A stretch of DNA of 28,783 nucleotides. It comes from JALYXS01 sp051003795. GTDB taxonomy: Bacteria > Acidobacteriota > Terriglobia > Bryobacterales > Bryobacteraceae. Positions 1 through 6,558 of this stretch are shown here, piece after piece; positions within the stretch are counted from its first letter, which is position 1; every line of letters starts with the position of its first letter. Where the stretch lies: assembly GCA_051003795.1 (NCBI GenBank), contig JBPCKZ010000110.1, positions 1 through 28,783 on the forward strand, in the 5' to 3' direction. The notes under the pieces were generated by a model. It was not told where the DNA came from and ran no database searches. It saw nothing but the letters and a program-made list of their open reading frames with translations. A program made the translations under genes and the position numbers.

Positions 1-2
1 TC

Positions 3-422
3 CGAATCGGTGATGGCTTTACCGTCAATCCCATATATCTCATACCACATCCCGTCGAAGGGACCACCGAAGTCGATGAAAAGGCAATATTTCCACCACT
101 GAAAGTCGGGGTTGTCTTAATATTTCGAGCCGAACGACCGGTGCAGTTTATAGCCAACCTAAAGGCGATTACACCAGGCGGGCGGGTCATGAATACTTCG
201 AGAGACCCGATTCCCGTAAATATCCCACAAGGAAACTCTCTCCACGTCATGAACATAGATGTTAATCTGAACGTCGAAGAGGAAGGGAATTATTGTTTTG
301 ACGTTTACGTAGATGACATTCTTGAAAACAAGATGTTACTACACATCAATCATGCAACGAGACCTCTTGAATCGATACAAAATTCCGCCCCCGATAGCCT
401 TGGGACGGAAACCCAACCATAG
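3..422 (+). CDS. DUF6941-like hypothetical protein, 5' end outside the window
   Basis: The frame is open from the left edge of the window to a TAG at 420-422, so this is the C-terminal 139 residues of a longer protein. The GTG at 141 is internal, because the reading frame continues upstream of it without a stop. The visible part is rich in beta-strand-like segments and ends in a GNYCFDVYVDD block. This pattern resembles the C-terminal half of small DUF6941-type proteins (an 'E-G-x-Y-x-F-x-V-x-V-D' strand pair). No catalytic motif is visible and the function is unknown. Its last 77 bases overlap, tail to tail, the minus-strand gene ending at 346. Base composition is AT-rich compared with the genes after position 3200. 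The coding call is fairly firm; the family name is tentative. Confidence 0.6.
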   Translation, partial: RIGDGFTVNPIYLIPHPVEGTTEVDEKAIFPPLKVGVVLIFRAERPVQFIANLKAITPGGRVMNTSRDPIPVNIPQGNSLHVMNIDVNLNVEEEGNYCFDVYVDDILENKMLLHINHATRPLESIQNSAPDSLGTETQP

Positions 423-723
423 GATCGAAACTAACCTGGATATCTTGTGGTTTCGACATTCCAAATGGCTGCGCCTCTGCCCGTTCTACAAAAGGGCGGG
501 CGGCATTCGCCAACTCCTGCCTCACCGATTCTTCAGTGCGGTGTCCGCGTGAAAACTCCGCCAACTTTCCTACGGCAAGGTATACCAGTTTCGCTATGGA
601 AGGAGCTACCTTTTCTATATTCCAGTGTGCAAGCGATATCCGCTCCTGGAAGACGGCTAAATCAATTACATTGCAGAGATAATCCGAAAACGTTTTCAGG
701 ATTCTAGATTTAGCGTCTTCCAT
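346..723 (-). CDS. hypothetical protein, 125 aa
   Basis: Unrecognised protein. The ATG at 723-721 opens a frame starting MEDAKSRILKTFSDY. The middle contains LAEFSRGHRTEESVRQELAN, a charged helical segment that looks like genuine coding sequence. A longer frame could start at 777, but that would run through the plus-strand gene beginning at 722, so the inner ATG is preferred. The two start codons lie on opposite strands of the same CATG (721-724). No signal peptide, membrane segment or known motif is visible. The 3' end overlaps the end of the DUF6941-like gene by 77 bases. It could still be a shadow of that neighbourhood, since the evidence is protein-like composition only. Confidence 0.5.
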   Translation of the reverse strand: MEDAKSRILKTFSDYLCNVIDLAVFQERISLAHWNIEKVAPSIAKLVYLAVGKLAEFSRGHRTEESVRQELANAARPFVERAEAQPFGMSKPQDIQVSFDPMVGFPSQGYRGRNFVSIQEVSLHD

Positions 724-1027
724 GGATTCTCCTAAAGTCCAAAAAGCAACCAAAAAACATCTTCGGGATCTGTTCAATGCTGAAGGGTTTTATTCTAACC
801 TGAACAAGAATACCACTCATACTGTTCTCTGCTACGACGATCCAGCTCCACAAAGCGCAAATGAACCCCCAGAAACCATGAGCCAAGTACATGATTACAT
901 TGATTCCTCTGGCAATAAACTGGCTACGATACATCGCTACCGAAGAAAAGATGGAACACTCGGAGCAAGTGGAAAACTGGACCCGCATTCATTGCTTCTT
1001 GATGGGGTGCTGCTATTTGACCCATAA
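722..1027 (+). CDS. small conserved hypothetical protein, 101 aa
   Basis: The ATG at 722 overlaps the divergent ATG of the preceding gene on a CATG palindrome. The protein ends with a block reading IHRYRRKDGTLGASGKLDP followed by HSLLLDGVLLF. It resembles a widespread short family whose C-terminus has the form 'H-x-Y-x-R-x-D-G-(T/S)-(L/I)-G-A-S-G-K-x-D-P-K'. The function of that family is not known to me. The N-terminal 40 residues are polar and lack a signal peptide. The gene is AT-rich: I count 24 G/C in the 60 bases at 721-780, against well over half in the metabolic genes to the right. This suggests horizontal acquisition. Confidence 0.65.
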   Translation: MDSPKVQKATKKHLRDLFNAEGFYSNLNKNTTHTVLCYDDPAPQSANEPPETMSQVHDYIDSSGNKLATIHRYRRKDGTLGASGKLDPHSLLLDGVLLFDP

Positions 1028-1053
1028 GCGTAATCCCATGGCATGATGGAATC

Positions 1054-1209
1054 ATGAAGCCCCACCCGGAAATGATCGAAGGACCAGAAGCGGAAACGCG
1101 GTTTCTCTGCGCACTGAAAACCGTTCTATTGGTTCCAAAAACCGCCGTCCCGAACCCGTTCAAGAAACCCAATAACCAGAAGAAAAAACCAGCTACACAG
1201 AAAAGCTAA
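1054..1209 (+). CDS. very small conserved protein, 51 aa
   Basis: A 51-codon frame starts MKPHPEMIEGPEAETRF and ends in a lysine-rich tail (KKPNNQKKKPATQKS). It resembles a common class of tiny bacterial proteins with the pattern 'P-x-M-I-E-G-P-E-A-x-x-R-F-x-x-A-(L/M)-K-x-(V/I)-L-x-V-P', whose role is unknown. It lies 26 bases after the preceding small gene, on the same strand. The stop codon (1207-1209) falls inside the proposed left end of the insertion element, so the C-terminus may have been altered by that insertion. Identification rests on the motif pattern only. Confidence 0.55.
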   Translation: MKPHPEMIEGPEAETRFLCALKTVLLVPKTAVPNPFKKPNNQKKKPATQKS

Positions 1210-1240
1210 CCTGGTTTTCGCTTTCCCCTCTTCTGGCGTT

Positions 1241-2194
1241 TCAAATGACCGTCGTATCCGACTCTCGATCCTTACCGGTCAGATGCTGATAGGTGAGACG
1301 CTTTCCTGTGATTTGCGAGAGAGCCAGCATGAAGCGGTCCTGATCGTCCATTTCCTTGCGGTTGTTAAACCGATAGGCTTGCTCATCCAAATAGCGGAAT
1401 AGGTGAAACGGCTCCACGCTCACGTAGGTTCCGTTAATGCCACGTTTCAAGAGAGACCAGAAATTTTCAAGTCCATTGGTGTGAACCTTGCCGTCAACGT
1501 ATTGGACTGCATGATCTACCACTTCATGGGCATATTCTCCAGCAAGCCCATCGTAGGAAAGCAGCGCGTCGGTGTACAGCGCGGAACCTGCTTCAACATG
1601 CTTGCGAACTTCAGCCTGAAGCGCTTTCTTCTTCCGGTTTGGCACCACGGCAGTCCGAACCTTGCCGCCGCGTTCCAAGATCCCCATCACGGCTGTTTTA
1701 TCCTTGCCGCCAGTTCCGGTGATGCGTCTTTCTCGCTTGTCCGCGTGCATGTTACGGGCCTTACCGCCGATGAAAGTTTCGTCGGCTTCCACTTCACCCG
1801 AGAGCAGCCCAGACCCGCCATCTGTTAGCGCGAACCGCAACCGGTGATTCATAAACCATGCGGTCTTCTGGGTAACTCCTAGGTCGCGTGCAGTCTCACA
1901 TGAGCTAATCCCGTTTTTGCAGTTCACCACAAGCCAAAGAGCCGGAAGCCACTTGTCCAAGCCAAGCGGTGAGTCTTCGAATATAGTTCCAGTCTTCAAT
2001 GAGAACTTGGGTTTGAGATGGCCGGTGTAACACTTCCAAACGCGATTCTTAGCGAGATATGTTACACGCTGCGATCCGCAATGAGGGCACTTCACTATGC
2101 CATCTGACCATCTGAGCTGCATCATAACAGCCTTACAGTTTTCGAAATCAGAGAAGTAGATAACCGCCTGTTGAAGAGTCTTGAATCCGTCCAT
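1241..2194 (-). CDS. IS1595 family transposase
   Basis: DDE-type transposase of 317 residues, a usual length for the family. An N-terminal zinc ribbon has its first pair at CPHC (residues 36-39). It is followed by a helix-turn-helix segment (CETARDLGVTQKTAWFMNHR) and an RNase-H-like catalytic core with EADETFIGGK, a second acidic block YTDALLSYDG, and HTNGLENFWSLLKRG near the end, which is the typical IS1595 ending of the core. The frame is intact, so the enzyme may be active. The ATG at 2194-2192 has no Shine-Dalgarno sequence, but a good promoter sits directly in front of it. No passenger gene is visible. Confidence 0.9.
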   Translation of the reverse strand: MDGFKTLQQAVIYFSDFENCKAVMMQLRWSDGIVKCPHCGSQRVTYLAKNRVWKCYTGHLKPKFSLKTGTIFEDSPLGLDKWLPALWLVVNCKNGISSCETARDLGVTQKTAWFMNHRLRFALTDGGSGLLSGEVEADETFIGGKARNMHADKRERRITGTGGKDKTAVMGILERGGKVRTAVVPNRKKKALQAEVRKHVEAGSALYTDALLSYDGLAGEYAHEVVDHAVQYVDGKVHTNGLENFWSLLKRGINGTYVSVEPFHLFRYLDEQAYRFNNRKEMDDQDRFMLALSQITGKRLTYQHLTGKDRESDTTVI

Positions 2195-2200
2195 GAATCA

Positions 2201-2229
2201 AGTATCGCCTAAATCTATCGGTATGTCAA
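2201..2229 (-). promoter_or_regulatory. sigma-70-type promoter of the transposase
   Basis: On the minus strand, TTGACA (2229-2224) is followed after exactly 17 bases by GATACT (2206-2201). Transcription would begin about seven bases further, at or next to the A of the transposase ATG (2194). This predicts a leaderless or nearly leaderless mRNA. Confidence 0.55.
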
Positions 2230-2246
2230 GTATATAGTTACCTTTT

Positions 2247-2626
2247 AACAGGATCAAGGCCGCACGCCAAATGGATGAAGCATTGAGAGAGTTGCCTCCT
2301 CCTTCCCTGACGGCATTTTAAAAGCGAAACGGTTATCACTACGCGACTATTCACAAACATTTCCCGGCCAATGTCGAGCGATCCAGGAGCGGTTTCGAGA
2401 GTATCGCGCCGCGTCGATCCAGGCGAGTCGAGCCAGCAAGATCGCGGAGTTTCGCCAGATCGCTTATGAATTGCACGAACAGGGGACGGACCCATTTGTG
2501 CATCGCGTACTCACGCGGATGTCCGTGCCAAAGAGTTTGGACCATCCAACCGCACGCGAACTCCTGGCCGAGATCAAGCGCGAGATCCTGGCGCATGAGA
2601 AACCGGGGAGCGGACTCCTGCCGTAA
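2247..2626 (+). pseudogene. fragment resembling TniQ/TnsD-type DNA-binding repeats, frameshifted
   Basis: Two overlapping frames together give one protein-like sequence. The first (2247-2321) reads RIKAARQMDEALRELPPPSL and stops at TAA 2319-2321. The second, offset by one base, continues with LRDYSQTFPGQCRAIQERFR, then YELHEQGTDPFVHRV and ARELLAEIKREI, and ends at TAA 2624-2626. The pattern 'A-L-R-E-x-P-P-P-S-L ... F-P-x-x-C-R-A-I-x-x-R-(F/Y)-R-x-Y-R ... E-L-H-x-x-G-x-x-P' resembles helix-turn-helix repeats at the C-terminus of TniQ/TnsD-like transposition proteins. The break lies in the T/A run at 2316-2323. The N-terminal part is missing and the fragment starts directly at the insertion-sequence end. 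The reading of two frames is direct; the family name is from recall and tentative. Confidence 0.45.
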
Positions 2627-2687
2627 AATGGCGGAGCAAAGGACTTCCCGCCGCCCTCCGCGCGCTGACGGAATCATAGAGTTACGT

Positions 2688-3095
2688 ATGCCCAGGTGAG
2701 TCTATAATCCTCACACCGGTGGGAAGAGCATTCCGCCCGAGGTCAAGGCACGTACGCAGCGGCGAATTCTTGATTACGCTGCCAAGCACTACCCCGGACA
2801 ATTCACTCGGACCGACGTCCGCTTCAGCGGCGCTCTCTGCTACATCAACGTTTATGTCGAACCTGACGTGCCGCGCGAAGATCGATGGAGTTTCGCCTGG
2901 TACACCTACGCCCACGAAAAATACGAGCCAAGCTTTTTAATCACTGGCGAAGATCACGGCCCACCCGAGGAAGCTTTCGAAACGTCAGCCCATTTCCTGA
3001 GACGAAATCCCAGACCAGCCGGCGCGCCCTCTACTTCGGACTCGGTGGGGGCGCCTCCAGGGGCAAGGCTTCCAATTTCGCAAAAGTATGGGTGA
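2688..3095 (+). pseudogene. decayed conserved hypothetical protein
   Basis: ATG CCC AGG at 2688 is followed at once by TGA (2697-2699). After that the same frame stays open to TGA 3093-3095 and reads YNPHTGGKSIPPEVKARTQR, then YPGQFTRTDVRFSGALCYI and DRWSFAWYTYAHEKYEP. This resembles a conserved hypothetical family starting 'M-P-R-x-Y-N-P-H-T-G-G-x-x-I-P', as I recall it from cyanobacteria and related soil bacteria. Compared with that recalled pattern, roughly 30 residues seem to be missing between EPDVP and EDRWSFA. The early stop and apparent internal deletion make this a pseudogene. The GTG at 2868 opens only the C-terminal part. Function of the family is unknown. Confidence 0.5.
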
Positions 3096-3111
3096 AGTGA
3101 CATGGGTGAAG
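3088..3111. repeat. 10-base tandem direct repeat
   Basis: ATGGGTGAAG occurs twice (3088-3097 and 3102-3111), separated by four bases, just before the 3' end of the tRNA-Phe gene. It is exact but short, and could be chance or a slippage or insertion scar. Confidence 0.4.
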
Positions 3112-3131
3112 CGCCCGAAGCCAATTAACAG

Positions 3132-3207
3132 TGGTGGCCAGGGACGGAATCGAACCGCCGACGCCAGCCTTTTCAGGGCTGCGCTCTACCGACTGAGCTA
3201 CCTGGCC
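3132..3207 (-). tRNA. tRNA-Phe (anticodon GAA)
   Basis: The minus strand folds into a standard cloverleaf of 76 bases. The acceptor stem is GGCCAGG paired with CCTGGCC. The D arm contains AGCTCAGTCGGTAGAGC. The anticodon stem-loop is CAGCC-CTGAAAA-GGCTG with anticodon GAA, and the T arm contains GGTTCGATTCC. The discriminator A and CCA end are encoded (3135-3132). It lies 25 bases after the fumarase stop codon, so it could be transcribed from the same unit or from its own promoter. Its 3' end faces the AT-richer region 1-3130. Confidence 0.95.
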
Positions 3208-3232
3208 GAAGCGAGAATTTCAGTTTACCAGA

Positions 3233-4750
3233 TCAGGCGTTTTGGAGCGCGGCCAGCGCGGCTCCGCTGGATTTTTCCACATCCGCGTGCAGGCTGTTCC
3301 CATGCGCGTCCATGGTGACGATCGCGGCGAAATCGTTTACCCGCAAATGCCACATGGCCTCCGGAATTCCGAACTCCATCAGATGGACGTCCAGCACCTT
3401 TTCGATGGCTCGCGCGTAGTATTGCGCGGCTCCGCCGATGCCGTTCAAGTAGACCGCGCCGCACTCTTGCAACGCGGCCAAAGTCTTCGGTCCCATCCCG
3501 CCCTTGCCGATCACGGCGCGCAGTCCATAGTTGCGGATCACGTCCGCCTGATAGGGTTCCTCGCGAATGCTGGTGGTCGGCCCAGCGGCTCTTACAACCC
3601 AGCCGTCACCCTCCTTCAGCATCACCGGCCCGCAATGGTAGAGGATCGCTCCTCGCAGATCGACGGGCGGTGGATTTTTCATCAGATAAGCGTGCACGGC
3701 GTCCCGTCCCGTGTAGATTTCACCCCGGATCAGTACCACGTCGCCGACTTTCAGGGCGCGCACCGTCTCTTCGGAAAGCGGCGGCGCCAGGACGGTCTCG
3801 CGGCCGGTTAACCGAAAGCCTTCCGCTTTCGCCATCCGTTCAACCGCGCGATCCGGGTCCCGGTAAAGCCACTTGGCGATGGCGCCGCTTTCCGCATCGA
3901 CGCGGATTCCGAGCCGCCGGAAAGCCCAGCAATCGTACGCCACCGATACAAAAAAGCTCGCGGGCAAGCGGTTCGCCGCCGCGATCTTGCAACCGATCAG
4001 CGAGACCTTGCCGCCGAATCCCATGGCGCCCACGCCGAGCTGGTTTGCTTCCCGCATGATCTCCTCTTCAAGCTTCGCCAACTCCGGGTTGGGGTTCACA
4101 TCGTCCAATGCGCGGAAAAGTTGGTTCTTAGCGAGATCGTATCCGTGCGCTCGATCGCTCCCGATGCATACACCCAATGCGCCGGGCGCGCAACCTTGTC
4201 CCTGCGCTTGCCAAACGGCGTGCAAGATGCACTTGCGAACGCCTTCCAGATTGCGGTCCGCGCGCCCCAAACGATCGAGCGAACAGGGCACGGAATACTG
4301 AATATTTTTGTTTTCGCAGCCACCGCCCTTCAGGATCAGCTTCACCTCGATCTCATCCTCTTCCCATTGCTCGAAATGAATCACCGGCGTTTCTTCGCCG
4401 AGATTATCGCCCGAGTTTTTGCCTGTAAGCGAATCGACGGAATTGGGGCGCAGCTTGCCGCGGCGTGTCGCTTCCGCAACGGCCGCGCGAATCGTTCGTC
4501 CAATTTGAATCTGATTCACGCCAACGGGAGCGTGCACCAGAAATGTCGGCATGCCCGTGTCCTGGCAGATGGGCTGCTCATCATCGGTTGCCATATCGAT
4601 GTTCGACAGAATAATCCCAAGCGCCTGCGACGACTGCGTATTCGGTCTTTCGGCGAGGCCGGCGGCTGCCATCGCGGCGCGTACGTCGGGCGGAAGATTC
4701 GTCGATGTTTGGGTAATCAACTCAATCAGGCTGTCTTGAAGGAATTGCAT
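3233..4750 (-). CDS. class I fumarate hydratase (Fe-S dependent)
   Basis: Catalyses fumarate + water to malate in the TCA cycle. The 505-residue protein has both halves of the class I enzyme in one chain: an N-terminal Fe-S domain to about residue 300 and a C-terminal domain with ATCG-like motifs such as GPTTSIREEPYQ and GKGGMGPKT. Probable cluster cysteines are C62 (ICQDTG), C195 (GVCIGSDR) and C254 (LIGCK). A GGGCENKN loop is also present. The length is slightly below E. coli FumA (548). The ATG at 4750 follows a close GAGG. The adaptor gene upstream ends only seven bases earlier, so the two are probably co-transcribed. A related activity of the family (tartrate dehydratase) is possible but less likely for a single fused chain. 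Confidence 0.9.
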   Translation of the reverse strand: MQFLQDSLIELITQTSTNLPPDVRAAMAAAGLAERPNTQSSQALGIILSNIDMATDDEQPICQDTGMPTFLVHAPVGVNQIQIGRTIRAAVAEATRRGKLRPNSVDSLTGKNSGDNLGEETPVIHFEQWEEDEIEVKLILKGGGCENKNIQYSVPCSLDRLGRADRNLEGVRKCILHAVWQAQGQGCAPGALGVCIGSDRAHGYDLAKNQLFRALDDVNPNPELAKLEEEIMREANQLGVGAMGFGGKVSLIGCKIAAANRLPASFFVSVAYDCWAFRRLGIRVDAESGAIAKWLYRDPDRAVERMAKAEGFRLTGRETVLAPPLSEETVRALKVGDVVLIRGEIYTGRDAVHAYLMKNPPPVDLRGAILYHCGPVMLKEGDGWVVRAAGPTTSIREEPYQADVIRNYGLRAVIGKGGMGPKTLAALQECGAVYLNGIGGAAQYYARAIEKVLDVHLMEFGIPEAMWHLRVNDFAAIVTMDAHGNSLHADVEKSSGAALAALQNA

Positions 4751-4757
4751 GGCGCCT

Positions 4758-5762
4758 CTATTTTAGACGCAATGCAGCACCGGCACTCACGGCCACGCTG
4801 CAATTCATCCCGGGGCGGATGTTTGCGTTTGGGCTTACGAAGCCGGCGATCGCCTCTCCATTGTTTACCCGCTTTACGGCTGCTGGGATCGCGTCGATTT
4901 GCAGGTCCGGTATCGCGACGGAGACCGCCTGGCCTGGGGTGAGCCTGGTGAGCGTCGCGGGGTCCGCCGGGAAGGCCGCTTCAAGCAAAGAGAGATCCAC
5001 GGCGATGCGAAACAGCTCGCTCGCATCCTCCGGCCCAAGCATTTTGCCTGCTTCGCCTCTGCGCGCGACCACGATTCCCGTTACGGGAGAGTGGACGTCG
5101 GCGGCCGCGAGATTCGCCTGCGTTTCTTCCAGCTGCTGGTTCTTATCGTCGATAGCGCGCTTGGCGGATTGCAGCTCTTGCGCGAGACTCGCAACGCGGT
5201 CGCCGGCCTGCCGCGAGAGCGCATCGAGACTTTGCAAGTCGGCCTGCGCGGATTCGAATTCGCGCTTCGATTTTTCATACACCAGACGCGGCGTCGCGCC
5301 CTCGCTTTGCAGCATGGCTTGCCGGCTATAAATCTTTCCGGTCCGTTCCGCCTCATCCTTGGCGCGCGTGGCATCGGTGGCGGCGCGCGACGCTTCGAGG
5401 CGCGCCGCAATGATCGCGCTTTCGAGCGAATTTATCCTGCCTTGAGCGGTTTCGACATCCTTCGCCGCCGCCTCGCGGGCGGTTTCGAGACCGGGGTTGA
5501 CGATGCGCGCGAGCAGTTGTCCTTCGTAAACGTCCTGGCCCGGATCCACAAGAAACGAGCCGACTTCCCCGTTGACCGTCGCCCTAACCGGAACGGAGTG
5601 TTGGGCGCGGACCTTGCCGGGGAATGCGACGGTGGCGGGCCCGGCCTTTTCGACTTTGCGTTCGATTTTCGGTGGAGGAGTCGCTGGCTTCTTCGGCTGG
5701 CGTAAGAAGTAAAATGCCGATCCGGCGATCAGGATTAGAAGGACGATTAGAGCTTGAACCAC
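4758..5762 (-). CDS. HlyD/RND-type periplasmic adaptor protein
   Basis: A 334-residue membrane-fusion protein. An N-terminal membrane anchor (VQALIVLLILIAGSAFYF) is followed by a biotinyl-lipoyl-like strand block (VNGEVGSFLVDPGQDVYEGQ). A long alpha-helical coiled-coil hairpin spans about residues 90-225, rich in A, E, K, Q and R. The second lipoyl half is VHSPVTGIVVARRGEAGKM, and a beta-barrel domain completes the protein. Such proteins connect an inner-membrane pump to an outer-membrane channel, but no pump or TolC-like gene lies nearby. The start is GTG (5762), 13 bases after the stop of the phosphodiesterase gene, which suggests co-transcription. The substrate cannot be told from sequence. 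Confidence 0.8.
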   Translation of the reverse strand: MVQALIVLLILIAGSAFYFLRQPKKPATPPPKIERKVEKAGPATVAFPGKVRAQHSVPVRATVNGEVGSFLVDPGQDVYEGQLLARIVNPGLETAREAAAKDVETAQGRINSLESAIIAARLEASRAATDATRAKDEAERTGKIYSRQAMLQSEGATPRLVYEKSKREFESAQADLQSLDALSRQAGDRVASLAQELQSAKRAIDDKNQQLEETQANLAAADVHSPVTGIVVARRGEAGKMLGPEDASELFRIAVDLSLLEAAFPADPATLTRLTPGQAVSVAIPDLQIDAIPAAVKRVNNGEAIAGFVSPNANIRPGMNCSVAVSAGAALRLK

Positions 5763-5775
5763 AAATGCCCGCTCA

Positions 5776-6558
5776 TCAATCGCCGTTTATCGCGTGCCGC
5801 CGGATCGAAACCGCCTTTCCGGTATTTTCGTCCACTTCGACGATCACCGAATGCAATTCGACCCCGCCATTTGCCGCTTCCATGCGGCCGGGCATGGCGC
5901 TCATAAATCGCTGCATGATTATCGACTTATCCACGCCGATAACCGAATCGTATGGGCCAGTCATTCCCGCATCCGTCTGATACGCGGTCCCGCCCGGGAG
6001 GATGCGCGAATCGGCCGTGGGAATGTGCGTGTGCGTTCCGATTACAGCCGAAACACGGCCATCGAGGTACCAGCCCATCGCCATCTTTTCACTCGTAACC
6101 TCGGCATGAAAATCGACGAAACGAACCTTAATGGCGGGATCGAGAGCGGCGAGTATTTCATCCGCTTTGCGAAAGGGGCAGTCGGTCGAAGCCATGTAGA
6201 CGCGGCCTTGCAGATTCAGAACCGCGCAGGAAAGACCCTCGCGCGTCTTGCACACCACCAGTCCGCTGCCCGGTGAACTGCCGGGATAATTCGCCGGACG
6301 CAGCAGGTTCGGGCGCTTGTTGAGGTAATCGTAAATTTCTTTCTTGTCCCAGACGTGATTGCCGGTCGTGATGACGTCGAGACCCAGGCCAAACAACTCT
6401 TCGGCAAGGTTAGGCGTAATGCCGAACCCGCCAGCCGAATTTTCGCCATTGGCGATGGCGAGATCGATTTTCTGCGCGTCGCGGATGTCCCGCAGATGGT
6501 CGGCGACAATCTTGCGTCCCGCGGATGCAAAGATATCCCCGATAAATAAAATTTTCAA
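5776..6558 (-). CDS. YmdB-type metallophosphoesterase (TIGR00282 family)
   Basis: A 260-residue calcineurin-like phosphodiesterase; characterised YmdB from Bacillus hydrolyses 2',3'-cyclic nucleotides. Metal-binding motifs are all present: IGDI near the start, NGENSAGG, TTGNHVWDKKE, VDFHAE and GTHTHIPTAD. A frame starting upstream at 6606 exists, but family members begin directly at the first strand (M-x-I-L-F-x-G-D). The TTG at 6558-6556 gives exactly that and overlaps the TGA stop of ilvD in the TTGA arrangement typical of translational coupling. A GAAGGGGCGG stretch lies about a dozen bases upstream. Placed between ilvD and the adaptor gene, probably in one operon. Confidence 0.88.
   Translation of the reverse strand: MKILFIGDIFASAGRKIVADHLRDIRDAQKIDLAIANGENSAGGFGITPNLAEELFGLGLDVITTGNHVWDKKEIYDYLNKRPNLLRPANYPGSSPGSGLVVCKTREGLSCAVLNLQGRVYMASTDCPFRKADEILAALDPAIKVRFVDFHAEVTSEKMAMGWYLDGRVSAVIGTHTHIPTADSRILPGGTAYQTDAGMTGPYDSVIGVDKSIIMQRFMSAMPGRMEAANGGVELHSVIVEVDENTGKAVSIRRHAINGD

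Larger units (their letters stand above)
1201..2246. mobile_element. IS1595-like insertion sequence (tentative ends)
   Basis: The element is defined by the transposase gene inside it. Tentative termini are a 10-base imperfect inverted repeat, AAAAGCTAAC at 1201-1210 and the complement of AAAAGGTAAC at 2237-2246, matching at 9 of 10 positions. The repeat is short and I could not find a convincing 8-base target duplication; flanks share only ACAG (1197-1200 and 2248-2251). The true ends could lie a few bases either side. The element separates three small genes from a pseudogene with TniQ/TnsD-like repeats. Confidence 0.4.

Noticed and set aside
1403..1828. Plus-strand frame opposite the transposase
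   Set aside because: Antisense of an intact IS1595 transposase.
1193..2255. 8-base target duplication around the insertion sequence
   Set aside because: Only a four-base ACAG is shared between the flanks; this could be chance, so no duplication is claimed.
3088..3318. Frame starting within 3088 and covering the tRNA
   Set aside because: It translates the complement of tRNA-Phe, a common false gene call.
4121..4942. 273-codon plus-strand frame across fumarase and adaptor genes
   Set aside because: Antisense to two recognisable genes and crosses their boundary.
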